From positions 534,211 through 598,210 of the forward strand of contig ML996691.1 of NCBI GenBank assembly GCA_010356995.1: DNA of 64,000 nucleotides, written 5' to 3'. The notes below the pieces were generated by a model. It was given only the letters and a program-made list of their open reading frames with translations, searched no databases and had not been told where the DNA came from. This DNA comes from Trichodelitschia bisporula (taxonomy: Eukaryota; Ascomycota; Dothideomycetes; Phaeotrichales; Phaeotrichaceae). Below, one piece after another: positions 35,671 to 45,115 of the stretch; position 1 is the stretch's first letter, and every line of letters begins with the position of its first letter. Both the position numbers and the translations under genes were made by a program.

Positions 35671-37520
35671 ATGGAGTTGTCTTCGCCTCTCGCAGCCATG
35701 GCCCCTCCGCCTTGTCCTAAGCCTTGGGGCTACGGACGCGATATTACAAGCCGGCCACTTCACTTTCTGTCCGCAAACTTCGGTGCAAGCAGTTTTAACT
35801 TTCCAGAGGTCAACATGGGTAAAGCACAGAAATCAAAGGGGGACTACTTTACGAAGGGCGCTCCAATTCGCGGGTCATCGCCGTCGGCGAGCCTTGCGGC
35901 CGATCTGTCTCAGAACTTTCACATTGATCAGAGGTATGTGGCGCTTCAATATCGACTTCAGAGCCTATTATTGACGGCGTGCTTTAGCCCTCAGCTTCCA
36001 ACCCCGCGTCGGGCTCTCTTCACAACAGGGCTTTTCGCCAACATCGACCGGAGTAAGTTGGTCAACATTCCTTAGTGGCTGTGTCGGTGCTAACCCTGGA
36101 TCGCAGAGGGCGCCACAACTCCGCCGATTCCATCGTCGTCACCTGGCTTCGGCCATGATTACATGGATGCCTCTCCTCTCCCGCACAAGCCTGCGTTCGC
36201 GAGCAAGCTTCAGCTTTTCCAGACAGCTGCGCCCAAGTTCGATGTAGACACGGAGATGACATCGCCCTGTGTGAGCCCCGATGCCATGGACGAGTCGGAG
36301 CAGGAGACTCCGGTGCCTGAGTAGGTCTCTTGATCCTTGTCCCTTTGAGCTTACTAACTCCCGTCTAGGCGGAGGCGCCCGTCGTTCATGATGCGGCAGA
36401 CGCACAGTCGATCCAGGCTGCTGGCTGGTGCTCCCTACCAGCGTCCAGAGAAGCCGAAGCTCCCGACCTTCACCTTCGGCGCGGGTGGTACCGGATTGGC
36501 CACAGACAAGTCAGTACCTTCGCTAGACGAATGCTTCCAGGCATCTCCGCCTCAACAGCGGGCCTCGACCAGCAATCTTTTCGTTATCCCACCAAGACCT
36601 CGCACTGTCATTCCTCAACCAAGCTTGCCACACCGCGCAAATGGATCACCGATTAACATCCAGGTTAGGAAATCTGTCGCTACGACTAGGCCCCGCAAGC
36701 TCTTTCGCCGCTCCCTGAGCATGTTTGAAAACCCGGGTGATGTGATGAACCAAAAGAAGGAGTACGTTCCCAGCGGACTCACCTCGATCGTGGATGCCGA
36801 GGAGACTCCGGCTCTCAAACTCCCGCACTTCTTCCAAGAGGACAGCAAGCCCGGCAGTGGCAACCTTCCTCGCATCAACCACGACACGATGATCTCCGTG
36901 CTTGATGGGGAATACTCGAAGCAATATGACAAGATTCTCGTGATCGACTGCCGTTTTGAGTACGAGTTCGAGGGTGGCCACATACAGGGTGCAGCGAACT
37001 ACACGGACAAGGAGCTTCTCATGAAGGATCTGTTTGAGGGTGAACCTCAGGGCAACGCATTGCTCATTTTCCACTGCGAGTATTCCGCGCATCGGGCTCC
37101 TCTCATGTAAGCATTTGCCGGAAACCGCACCTGCCATGCTCATCCTTCTAACGAGCTCACAGGGCCACTCATATACGCCAGCAGGATCGTGCCGTCAATG
37201 CTGCCGAGTATCCCAAGCTCACGTTCCCGGAGATCTACATCCTTGACGGAGGGTATAGCTCGTTTTTCCGCAGCCACCGTGGCCGTTGCTACCCGCAGAA
37301 CTACGTGGAGATGACTGCGAAGGAGCACGAAAACGCCTGTGAGCGTGGCCTTAACCGTATCCGCCAGCGTCAGAAGATGGCGCGTGCACAGACCTTTGCC
37401 TTTGGCCAGGTCGGAAAGGAGATGGAAGACAGCCCCAGCCGGCCCTCGAGCAACGCCGGGAGTTCCTCCTTGGATTTAGCTACTTCCCGTCATCAAGCTC
37501 GGCGCATGGCATCCTACTAA
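35671..37520 (+). CDS. CDC25: M-phase inducer phosphatase CDC25 (nimT type)
   Basis: Dual-specificity phosphatase that removes the inhibitory phosphates from Cdk1 to trigger mitosis. Five exons: 35671-35933, 35988-36052, 36107-36320, 36369-37106 and 37163-37520, giving 545 residues. The regulatory N-terminal half has conserved filamentous-fungal blocks (MELSSPLAAM, SSPSASLAADLSQNFHID, TPRRALF) and many Ser/Thr-Pro sites. The rhodanese-type catalytic domain starts near residue 350: VIDCRFEYEFEGGHI is followed by the active site HCEYSAHR, with Cys417 and Arg423 of the CX5R loop. Intron 4 falls just after this loop. The C-terminal helix contains the conserved YPQNYVEM. MELSSPLAAM was chosen as the start because it matches the expected family N-terminus; an internal ATG at 35698 is less likely. 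Confidence 0.95.
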
Positions 37521-38440
37521 ACGCAGCGTGAAGCGGCTGTGTGCTGGATTGACTTTGCCAGTGGACAACCCGAACAGCTCATTGCGGTGTCCAGGATCTA
37601 TCTGTGTCACCGGGAACTTTGATCTACACCATGGACGTTCACCCTCCGTCTCATGCATCTAAACACCCCGGTTTTCGGATTATCATCAGCTTCCCTTTTG
37701 GGGTCTTTTTCACACTTTTATGCATCCAGGTGGCTCTCGTGCAGCCACCTGTTCAAACATGGCATTTGTGGCCTCGGTGTCGGTTCCGGTCACCTTTTCT
37801 CTTCATGGGACCTGCTTTATACCCAAATTTTGGCTTGGTGCGCAACGAAGGGGTTCGGAGGGCTCTGGATGCTACTGAAGCATAGGCATTTGCATCATGG
37901 GAAATACACTCTAGGCCGGAGATAGAGGTTGGGGGTCCGGGGACAGGGGCAGGAGGATTTGGCGGCTGGGCGCGATAGGGGTTGACGGTTGAAGGTTGAG
38001 CATTGTCTTCGACAGCATTCAGCTGTTGAATGGACCTGGCCTGATTAGCGTTGTCATGAGTTGAAGTGTGCACGGAATCAGGAGCGAACGAAACAACTAA
38101 ACGATTATTACTGCCTTTGGTCCATGATGTGCTAAAATGTGCCGGTTGTTATGCTGAACTTTGACATGTTTCATGGGACGTGGGGTGCATATGGTTTTGG
38201 CTCATGTATTTACGGTATGACGTCGAAAGCGGGGTTTGCGGGATTTCCACATCCGCGGCACCGCACGGTCCACTCTTGGTCGAGGCACGACGCGTAAGGA
38301 ACGCGAAGTCACGAGGTTACGCCCTTTGAACGCGGGGCATTTCCGGCGGGAAAGCAACACAAGGTTCGAGGCTACCATCATTCTCCCAAAATAACGTCAC
38401 GGTCCTGCGGCGTCTTAAATGACGCGCCTGGCTGCTGATC
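37521..38440. other. Intergenic between CDC25 and SLD5
   Basis: This 920-bp space holds the CDC25 terminator and the SLD5 promoter. I see no gene. The 200 bases before SLD5 are rich in CG-containing motifs, including an ACGCGT box. Confidence 0.6.
38290..38295. promoter_or_regulatory. ACGCGT (MCB-type) box upstream of SLD5
   Basis: A palindromic ACGCGT lies 146 bp before the SLD5 ATG. It is followed by AACGCGA, AACGCGG and GACGCGCC half-matches within the next 140 bp. Confidence 0.4.
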
Positions 38441-39212
38441 ATGGATATCGATGATATCCTCGCTGAAGTCGACCGCGCCGGTGTGCCACAGGAGGCGCGC
38501 GACTTGCAATCCTTGACGCGACTTTGGGTCGCGGAGCGGGTGGCGCCGGAGATGCAGCCTTACCCGGAGGACTTGATGGAGCGGGTATTGGACAGGATTG
38601 CTAAGCAGGTATGTGTGACTCCCTTGCTAAGAGTGGATCTGGCTAATTGAGGGTGGGGTGGCGCAGATCGAGGCGATTGAGGAGGAGGCCGGGAATATGG
38701 ACCCCAAGACGAGCTTTAAACTGGTTGTTGTGCAGACGGAGCTTGAGCGGTTTAAGTTCCTTGTCAGATCGTTTCTGAGGGCGAGGATTGCGAAGGTATA
38801 TCGCTTGTTCCTATGCTATGGAGATGCAGACTGCTAATCCCACGGTACGATGCAGCTCGACGCCCACCCGCACTACTACTCCTCCGGCACGCCGTATACC
38901 TTTCTATCCGCCTCGGAGCGCCAGTACCTCTCCGCCCACCAGGCCTTGCTTGCGCGGCACTACGCCGCGTCGTTTTTGTCGCAGTTTCCGCACTCGCTGC
39001 AGCGGTTGGACGATTCAGCTGGCGGAGTGAACATGGTTGATGTTCCTGATGTGGACAAAGCTGTGATTTGCAGGGTGTTGAAGGACAATGTGGGAGTTGT
39101 GGCGGTGGAGGGGACGGATGTGCGGTGTGATATGGAAAGGGGGGATGTGTGGGTTATTCGGTGGAGTGCGATTAAGGAGCGGGTTATGGCGGGCGATCTA
39201 GAGCTAATATAG
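38441..39212 (+). CDS. SLD5: GINS complex subunit SLD5
   Basis: Subunit of GINS, which together with Cdc45 activates the Mcm2-7 replicative helicase at origins. Three exons: 38441-38608, 38667-38795 and 38856-39212, giving 217 residues, the usual size. The N-terminal A-domain helices ([32 protein letters not shown]) and [19 protein letters not shown] are typical. The middle [21 protein letters not shown] and the C-terminal B-domain, which ends [21 protein letters not shown], also match. Exon 1 ends at a GTATGT donor and the splice into 38667 is in phase 0. The 3' end converges with the dienelactone hydrolase-like gene 214 bp away. An MCB-type box upstream suggests G1/S expression. Confidence 0.94.
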
Positions 39213-39426
39213 GCTGATTCGCGGCATGCTCATGATGTGTGTCTCTTGACAGTGGCTAACTAGATCATATGCTCTGAAAATCAAGAGCCACGGGTTGCAC
39301 GATACTGCTAAGATTCATCTGCTAACTTGTAAAGATAAACATCACATCGTTCGACCCGATACCACTGGACGATAACCGCCAAACGCCCGTCATACTAAAG
39401 AGCAACGTTGGTACGGAACAAGAGCC

Positions 39427-40722
39427 TCAATGCGCCTGCAGCCATCCGAGCATTTGACCAAAAGCATGCCGCTGTGCTTCCTTGATCTTTGGATCGGCGT
39501 AGTCTCCCAGCACAGCAAAGCCTGAGCAGTCAACACTTGAGCTTACCGATAGGCTAGGCAACTTACCATGCGGGACTTCCGGGAACACTTTGACTTCGTG
39601 CTCGACCTTGTTCTTCTCGAGTGCCTCCACTCCCGCTTCCCGAATCTCGTTGGGGAACAAAGGATCGTTGTCGACACAAACTAGGGAAATGGGAACCTTG
39701 ACGGCGGCAATTTCGTCCGGTGTGATCTGAGTTCCATGCGCGACGGCACCGGCTTTGATGAATGGGCCCTTCTTAACCATGCCTTGTTCCTCGTCCGTAG
39801 GCTCTTCACCCCACAGCACACTGTCTGGGTTCTCGCTGCCCAGTAGCAGGACATACTTTGCTCCAAAGCAGTAGCCGACAGCATAGATACCACCACCATT
39901 AGCGACGGCGTCGGCGAATTCTTCCTTGGCACTCGCGATTACCCGGTGCAGGATGGGGAGGACCTTCTCGGGGGTGTGACGAGCGAGCCACATGTCGATC
40001 ATGAAGGACTTAGCCGTGTCGACGATGCCCATTTTGAAGACTTCGAGGAACGATTGGACGGGTGAGACGGGCTCTGGAACAGAATTCGGAGCTGCGTCGC
40101 CGTCGAACCTGAGGGGCGCTGGTGTTAGTGGTACAACGAATGGGCCGCTTTGCGGCAGCGCAAGAGGCAACGGAGACGCACTGGTCAGGCATGATGACCA
40201 AGAAGCCTTCGGCGGCGAATTTGTCGGCTTGGAGCTGGTTGTTGGTCGACTTGATGCCCGTTCCAGACGTCAAGAGCAAGAGGAGCTTGGAAGGGGCATG
40301 AGGATAATCGGCTGGCTTGGTGATATACACCTACAATGATCAATACATATCTGTAGGGAGAGCCATGACGCTCACATCCACATCGCCGAGCTTGGTCGTT
40401 TCCTATATCTCGTTCAGCTTTGAGGATGTGGCACAAGAAACAGGGGACCAACACCAGTGGGAACCTCCCCGGTGGCTGCTGTTCGTTCGCATTATTGATC
40501 CTCACTTCTTAAAGGCTACATACGGGTTGGTCTATCAGATACACAGTGTTCCTGAGAGAGCATCAGCTCTGATACAACAGGATGAAAACAAGGCAGTGGA
40601 GATGCAGCGTCACTAACCCCCATCGCGCCTGAATGCTCAGGTGGACCCGAGCTGTCTGCGACGTTGCCTTGATCGAAGGCATCATTCTCCGGGGCTCTGG
40701 TTGCAACAGCTTCATCGGCCAT
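39427..40722 (-). CDS. Dienelactone hydrolase family protein
   Basis: An alpha/beta hydrolase with a cysteine nucleophile. Bacterial members open dienelactones; the substrate of the fungal members is mostly unknown. Five exons: 40722-40618, 40402-40376, 40330-40182, 40108-39567 and 39521-39427, giving 305 residues. The nucleophile elbow GYCFGAK places Cys near residue 174. The acid residue is probably in VDNDPLF and the catalytic His is in VPHG (about 274), immediately before intron 4. Exon 2 is 27 nt and encodes ETTKLGDVD, part of the conserved GDVDVYITKP strand. The first exon encodes a hydrophilic, weakly conserved N-terminus that lacks the CC motif seen at the start of many relatives, so a different first exon is possible. 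Intron 4 (45 nt) has no stop and is a multiple of three. The gene is divergent from RPA1 across 254 bp. Confidence 0.88.
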
Positions 40723-40976
40723 ACTGGGGAATCGGAGTCAAGGCTGTACGTAGTGTTTAGAACTAGCTTTGTAGAGCGTCTGCAGGTAAGCTGACGTTTC
40801 ACGAATGGAAGCTGAGCTTCGAACACCCTTCGGAAATTGCGGGGGTATTGATCACATGATCACTTAACGCGTTCGTTCGACGTGTTCGCGTTTGCCAAAC
40901 TCCACACTCCATCAAACATCACAACCCCACTATCGCCACCTTCCACCGTCAGCACACAACCACAGGAGCTGTCAAG
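40723..40976. promoter_or_regulatory. Bidirectional promoter, DLH-like gene / RPA1
   Basis: Only 254 bp separate the two divergent start codons, so both promoters lie here. It contains ACGCGT at 40867-40872 and a C/T- and A/C-rich leader before the RPA1 ATG. Confidence 0.7.
40867..40872. promoter_or_regulatory. ACGCGT (MCB-type) box upstream of RPA1
   Basis: A palindromic ACGCGT lies 105 bp before the RPA1 ATG and 145 bp before the ATG of the divergent hydrolase gene. It is followed by GACGTG and TTCGCG elements. It fits G1/S control of RPA1, as known for yeast replication genes. Confidence 0.4.
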
Positions 40977-43060
40977 ATGTCGCGCGCACACGATGTGATT
41001 ACGAGGGGTGCCTTGAAGTATGCATGCCTTGATCCTTCCAAGAACGTCTTTGCTGATCGCTTCTTTGCAGCACAATCTTCTCGCAGGGCCAGGATCCAGA
41101 CTTTCAGCCGGTCATGCAATGTCTGCAGGTCAAGCCTATGGCGGCGAAGGATGCCCAGGAGAGGTATCGAGTGATTCTGTCCGATGTCGACAACTTCATC
41201 CAGGCTATGCTGGCAACTCGTAAGCCGTCCTCTAGCTGGTTGAGAACGCCCCTGACAATGAGTAGAGAGCAATTACTTGGTGACCCAGGGCATTCTGAAG
41301 AAGAATTGCGTCCTGCGTTTGACTTCCTACAATCCCAATGTGGTTAAGGACAAGAAGTGCGCTATAGCGTCTCCCCTTCCATTCCGTCACTGACCAGTGG
41401 AAAGGATTCTCATCATCATGGACGCCGAGGTCCTCACGGAGTATGGCGAGCCAGAAAAAATTGGGGAGCCTGTGAACTTGGTGCCGGCTCAACAACCGCA
41501 GCAGCAGCAGCAGCAGCAGCACCAGGCTGCTGCGCCTGCCCCCATCTCCGGCGGCAACTTCTACGGCAATCGGCCCGTGATCAAGCCAGAATACGGCCAG
41601 CAGCATCAGCCAGTTTCTGCGCTTCCCTCCCGGCCAGTCGCTCCGACCCACGAAGGAGTCATTCATCCAATCGAGGCCATATCCCCCTACAATCACCGCT
41701 GGACCATCAAAGCGAGAGTTACATCTAGGGCTCCCGAGCGAACATGGCAGAATGATAGGGGTGGTGGGAAGATCTTGAGCGTCAATCTCATGGACGAGAC
41801 TGGGGAGATCCGTGCCACAGCGTTCAGTTCGATGGGGGATACATACGACCACCTTTTCAACATTCTGCAGGAAGGTGGCGTCTACTACATCTCCAGTCCG
41901 TGCCAGGTGAAACTGGCTAAGAAGCAGTTTTCAAACCTGAATAACGACTATGAGTTGACCTTCGAAGCAGCTACCAAAGTTGAAAAGGCTGAGGATGCTT
42001 CTAACGTACCCATGGTCCGGTACAACTTCACCAGTCTTGGGGACCTGAATTCCGTCGAAAACAACAATTCCATCGACACCATAGGCATTCTCAAGGAAGT
42101 TGGAGAGCTTTCCCAGATCATCGCCAAGTCAACCCAAAAGACCTACGACAAGCGTGACCTGACAATAGCTGATCAGTCAGGTTTTCAGGTGAGATTGACG
42201 GTCTGGGGGAATACGGCACAGAGCTTCGATGCACCTATCGACTCCGTCCTCGCCTTCAAGGGCGCCAAGGTTTCGGACTATAACGGGAAAAGCCTATCTC
42301 TTCTCAGCTCCGGTTCGATGACCGTGGATCCTGACATCGATGAGGCTCATAAGCTCAAGGGCTGGTACGATGCCCAGGGCCGAGGGGAAACCTTTACAAG
42401 CCATGCTGGCACGGGTACCATGTCTCGCAACGATCCGTTTAAGACCATTGAGCAGGTGCAAGCCGAGACCGGAGATCTTGGCGATCAGCCTGTCTATTTT
42501 ACCTTGAAGGCGACTGTCACTATCGCTCATTCCAAGAACCCCTACTATCCCGCCTGTCCAACTGACCGATGCAACAAGAAAGTCATCCAGACGGAGGTCG
42601 GCCCGCCCGCGGAGTGGCGCTGCGAAAGCTGCGACAAGTCCTTCCCAGCTCCAGTCTACCGGTACATCCTCACTATCTACGTGCTAGATCACACTGGTCC
42701 CATGTGGCTGAGCACATTTGATGAAGCGGGCAGGGTCATCATGGGCCGTCCTGCCGAAGAGCTGGAGCAGATCAAGGAGCTTGGCGAGGAGGGCGACGCT
42801 CAGTTGAACCAGGCCTTCCAGGATGCTGCTGGCAAGACATACATCTTCAGATGCAGGGCGAAGATGGACACATTCGGTGATACGCCGCGGTAAGTTACTA
42901 TATCGGATTCTGAAGTGTTGGCTAATGGAACATTAGCGTCAAATATAGTGTCCTGTCGCTTACTCCTATGAACTACACAGCGGAGATCTCAAAGCTGACG
43001 GATTTGATGAAGGAATATACTCTGCAGAATCAGCAGAATGACAGTCTCTTTGTGCAGTAA
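40977..43060 (+). CDS. RFA1: Replication protein A 70-kDa subunit
   Basis: Largest subunit of the heterotrimeric single-strand DNA-binding complex used in replication, repair and recombination. Five exons: 40977-41017, 41071-41219, 41266-41356, 41405-42889 and 42937-43060, giving 629 residues. The N-terminal OB fold (DBD-F) covers roughly residues 1-110, from MSRAHDVITRGALK to IIMDAEVLTEYG. A linker follows with a CAG-encoded glutamine run (about 41497-41520). DBD-A starts near ISPYNHRWTIKARV and has the DNA-contacting RTWQNDRGGGKI-type strand. DBD-B includes DLTIADQSGFQVRLTVWG. DBD-C carries a four-cysteine zinc motif (CPTDRC...CESC). Intron 3 uses an AAAG acceptor, and the join there restores KKILIIMDAE. 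Confidence 0.96.
41497..41521 (+). repeat. CAG repeat encoding polyglutamine in RPA1
   Basis: About seven CAG codons with a CCG and a CAC interruption (QQPQQQQQQQHQ), located in the flexible linker between the first and second OB folds. Its length is likely variable between strains. Confidence 0.85.
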
Positions 43061-43232
43061 CCGGTTGTATGACGATCATCAAGGGTGGCGGTAATGTTGG
43101 CTCATGGGTTTCATGGGAACTTCAATGAGGGAGGCAAATATGGGGTTGGCTTCCATCTATCTGGCTACAACAGCGTTCTGTGGTTAACCAAGCGAAGACA
43201 ATCTTATCTAGTAAACATCCCTGATGTGTGGT

Positions 43233-44318
43233 CTATGTGCGCCTCCTGCCAAACACCCTGAAACGCTTGATACCGCCGTCTGGTATCATGACCAGCTTCG
43301 CGTGCGAGTACACGGCATCACTGACACTCTGCAGCTGACCAGCCGCGTACTCATGCTCCTGATCCGGGCCAGTCTTTTGCGGCGACAGCACTTCCACCCA
43401 GTCTGGATCATCCGCCCTGGGAACCCCATCAGAAAGGATGGCAAACACCTGAACCTTCTGCGGGAAGTTCCCACGAAAATGCGCTGTGTCAACCACAAGC
43501 CGATCAATCAGCCCCTTGGCCCCAAACTTGATAATTGCCCAATCGACATGCTCTCCCCTCGTCCGCTTCGTCTCCCACCCGTCCCCCATATCCACACCCC
43601 TGCCCGGCAGTAGCAAGTTGTGAATCGTCCCAAAATGCTGATCCGAGCAGTCAAGCGCCAGGCCCCCGTTCACCGTGGCAGCAAGATCGAACTCATCATC
43701 CACGCTCGCCGGGAACACCGGCACCGCGACGCCATACAACCTAAACCGCGCAATCCCACCATCAGGATACATGAGCAGACGCACATGCGTATACGCCTTC
43801 TCCGTCAAACCTTCCAAGCGCCACGCCTGTCGCCTACTCGGGCCGCACTCGCGCACCGGCAGGATGGTCTCCCACCCATCAAAGTCCGCAGCCGAGACAC
43901 GCGCGTCCGCGCCCTCATCCTCGGCGAACACGCCCTGCACGCTGATCTCCGGCGCATGGTTCCCGTCAAAGAACGCCGTGTCGATTTCCACGCCCGCGAC
44001 CCGCCCGCTCGCTACGCCTAGCCGGATCACGACCCAGTCGTAGGGCGCGGGGTTGTGCCGCCGTGTCTCCCATCCGTCGTACCAGGCGCCGGCGTGGGTG
44101 AAGACGCCGGCTTTGCGCACTGGGGGTGTGGTGGTGGTGAGGTTGGCGGCTTCGGCGAACCATTCGTCAGAGAGGGAGAGGATGCGGGAGCCGAGGGGTT
44201 TGGAGATTAGGTCTGGTGGTAGAGATGTTAGTGGTGGTAGGGAGAGTGGGTGGGGAGGAGGGGTACCGGTGTAGCTGCTGAAGGTGGACTTGATATCGTC
44301 TGCTTGGATGGAGGCCAT
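43233..44318 (-). CDS. Allantoicase
   Basis: Hydrolyses allantoate to ureidoglycolate and urea, a step in the use of purines as nitrogen source. Two exons, 44318-44267 and 44212-43233, give 343 residues. The protein is built of two similar allantoicase domains. The first has AGVFTHAGAWYDGWETRRHN and DWVVIRLG followed by EIDTAFFDGNHAPEISVQ. The second has GRGVDMGDGWETKRTRG, DWAIIKFG and VDTAHFRGNFPQKVQV. Each domain closes with a PDGGI-RFR strand. The intron (44213-44266) is 54 nt without a stop, so unspliced mRNA would add an 18-residue proline-rich insert after SSYT. Three HGATAR sites about 290-340 bp upstream suggest AreA/NIT2 nitrogen control. The gene converges with RPA1, with 172 bp between stops. 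Confidence 0.95.
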   Translation of the reverse strand: MASIQADDIKSTFSSYTGTPPPHPLSLPPLTSLPPDLISKPLGSRILSLSDEWFAEAANLTTTTPPVRKAGVFTHAGAWYDGWETRRHNPAPYDWVVIRLGVASGRVAGVEIDTAFFDGNHAPEISVQGVFAEDEGADARVSAADFDGWETILPVRECGPSRRQAWRLEGLTEKAYTHVRLLMYPDGGIARFRLYGVAVPVFPASVDDEFDLAATVNGGLALDCSDQHFGTIHNLLLPGRGVDMGDGWETKRTRGEHVDWAIIKFGAKGLIDRLVVDTAHFRGNFPQKVQVFAILSDGVPRADDPDWVEVLSPQKTGPDQEHEYAAGQLQSVSDAVYSHAKLVMIPDGGIKRFRVFGRRRT

Positions 44319-45115
44319 GATGGATGTATGCTAGCTCTGGATTTAATTGGATTAGATGCGTACAGGAGAAGCAAAGTTAAGGAATAAGGAAATCCAAGCA
44401 GTGGGGACGAGGCGGTACGCCTTTATACGCAGCCTTCCATCTGCCGATATTCGGGATGCAACCGCGGGGACCAGCTTACAGTTGCGGGGAGAGGCTAGAG
44501 CTTCGAAAACTTTCTCCGGTGGCGGCACGAACTGGGAGTTAACGATGAGGGGATCTGGGGTAGGTATTCTGTCATCCAACGAACGCAACCAAATCTCGCA
44601 GCAGCTATCTCTGTGCCCATTCCTATCGAGTAATCGCGAATCGCGGCCACCTCCGATAGCCCTTGTCCAGGATGGATCCTAGCATGGGACGTTTCCCTTA
44701 GGCCCCGCTGGCTCGGCACATGATACGTGATGCCGGCAGCGGAAGCGGACAGTCAAAAATCGGGAATGTCTGCTGATTTCTGAATACATTGCTCTCTCAG
44801 TATCTGCGGGTTCGATCCATTTGAGTTGGGTTCTTCGTAACCAGATTCAAATTAGAGAACTCCTTTGGGCGCTAGGTAGGCTATAGGAGATAGAAGCACC
44901 ATGAAATCACAGAACCTGTTACGACAAACTACGTCCCTTAGTGTGGCCGGGGTAGCGTTTGAAGAATGATAGTCTACGGTAGTGGTATAAGGCTGGTCAT
45001 ACTCGGGCGGTATGAGCCCGATGCTATCAAATATACAGTTACTCCCAGATCTCCGCTTCCAATACATACTAGTGCTCAAGAACTTTCCTGCCAACTAATG
45101 GGTGCAAGAACCAGC
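44319..45115. other. Intergenic, allantoicase promoter
   Basis: No gene is seen. It holds the allantoicase promoter, including a cluster of GATA sites, and the 3' flank of the CorA-like gene. Confidence 0.6.
44605..44659. promoter_or_regulatory. Cluster of three HGATAR (GATA-factor) sites
   Basis: CTATCT (44605-44610), CTATCG (44623-44628) and CGATAG (44654-44659) are all HGATAR matches on one strand or the other. They fall within 55 bp, 287-341 bp upstream of the allantoicase ATG. In Aspergillus and Neurospora, GATA factors AreA/NIT2 activate purine catabolic genes through clustered HGATAR sites. Confidence 0.5.
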
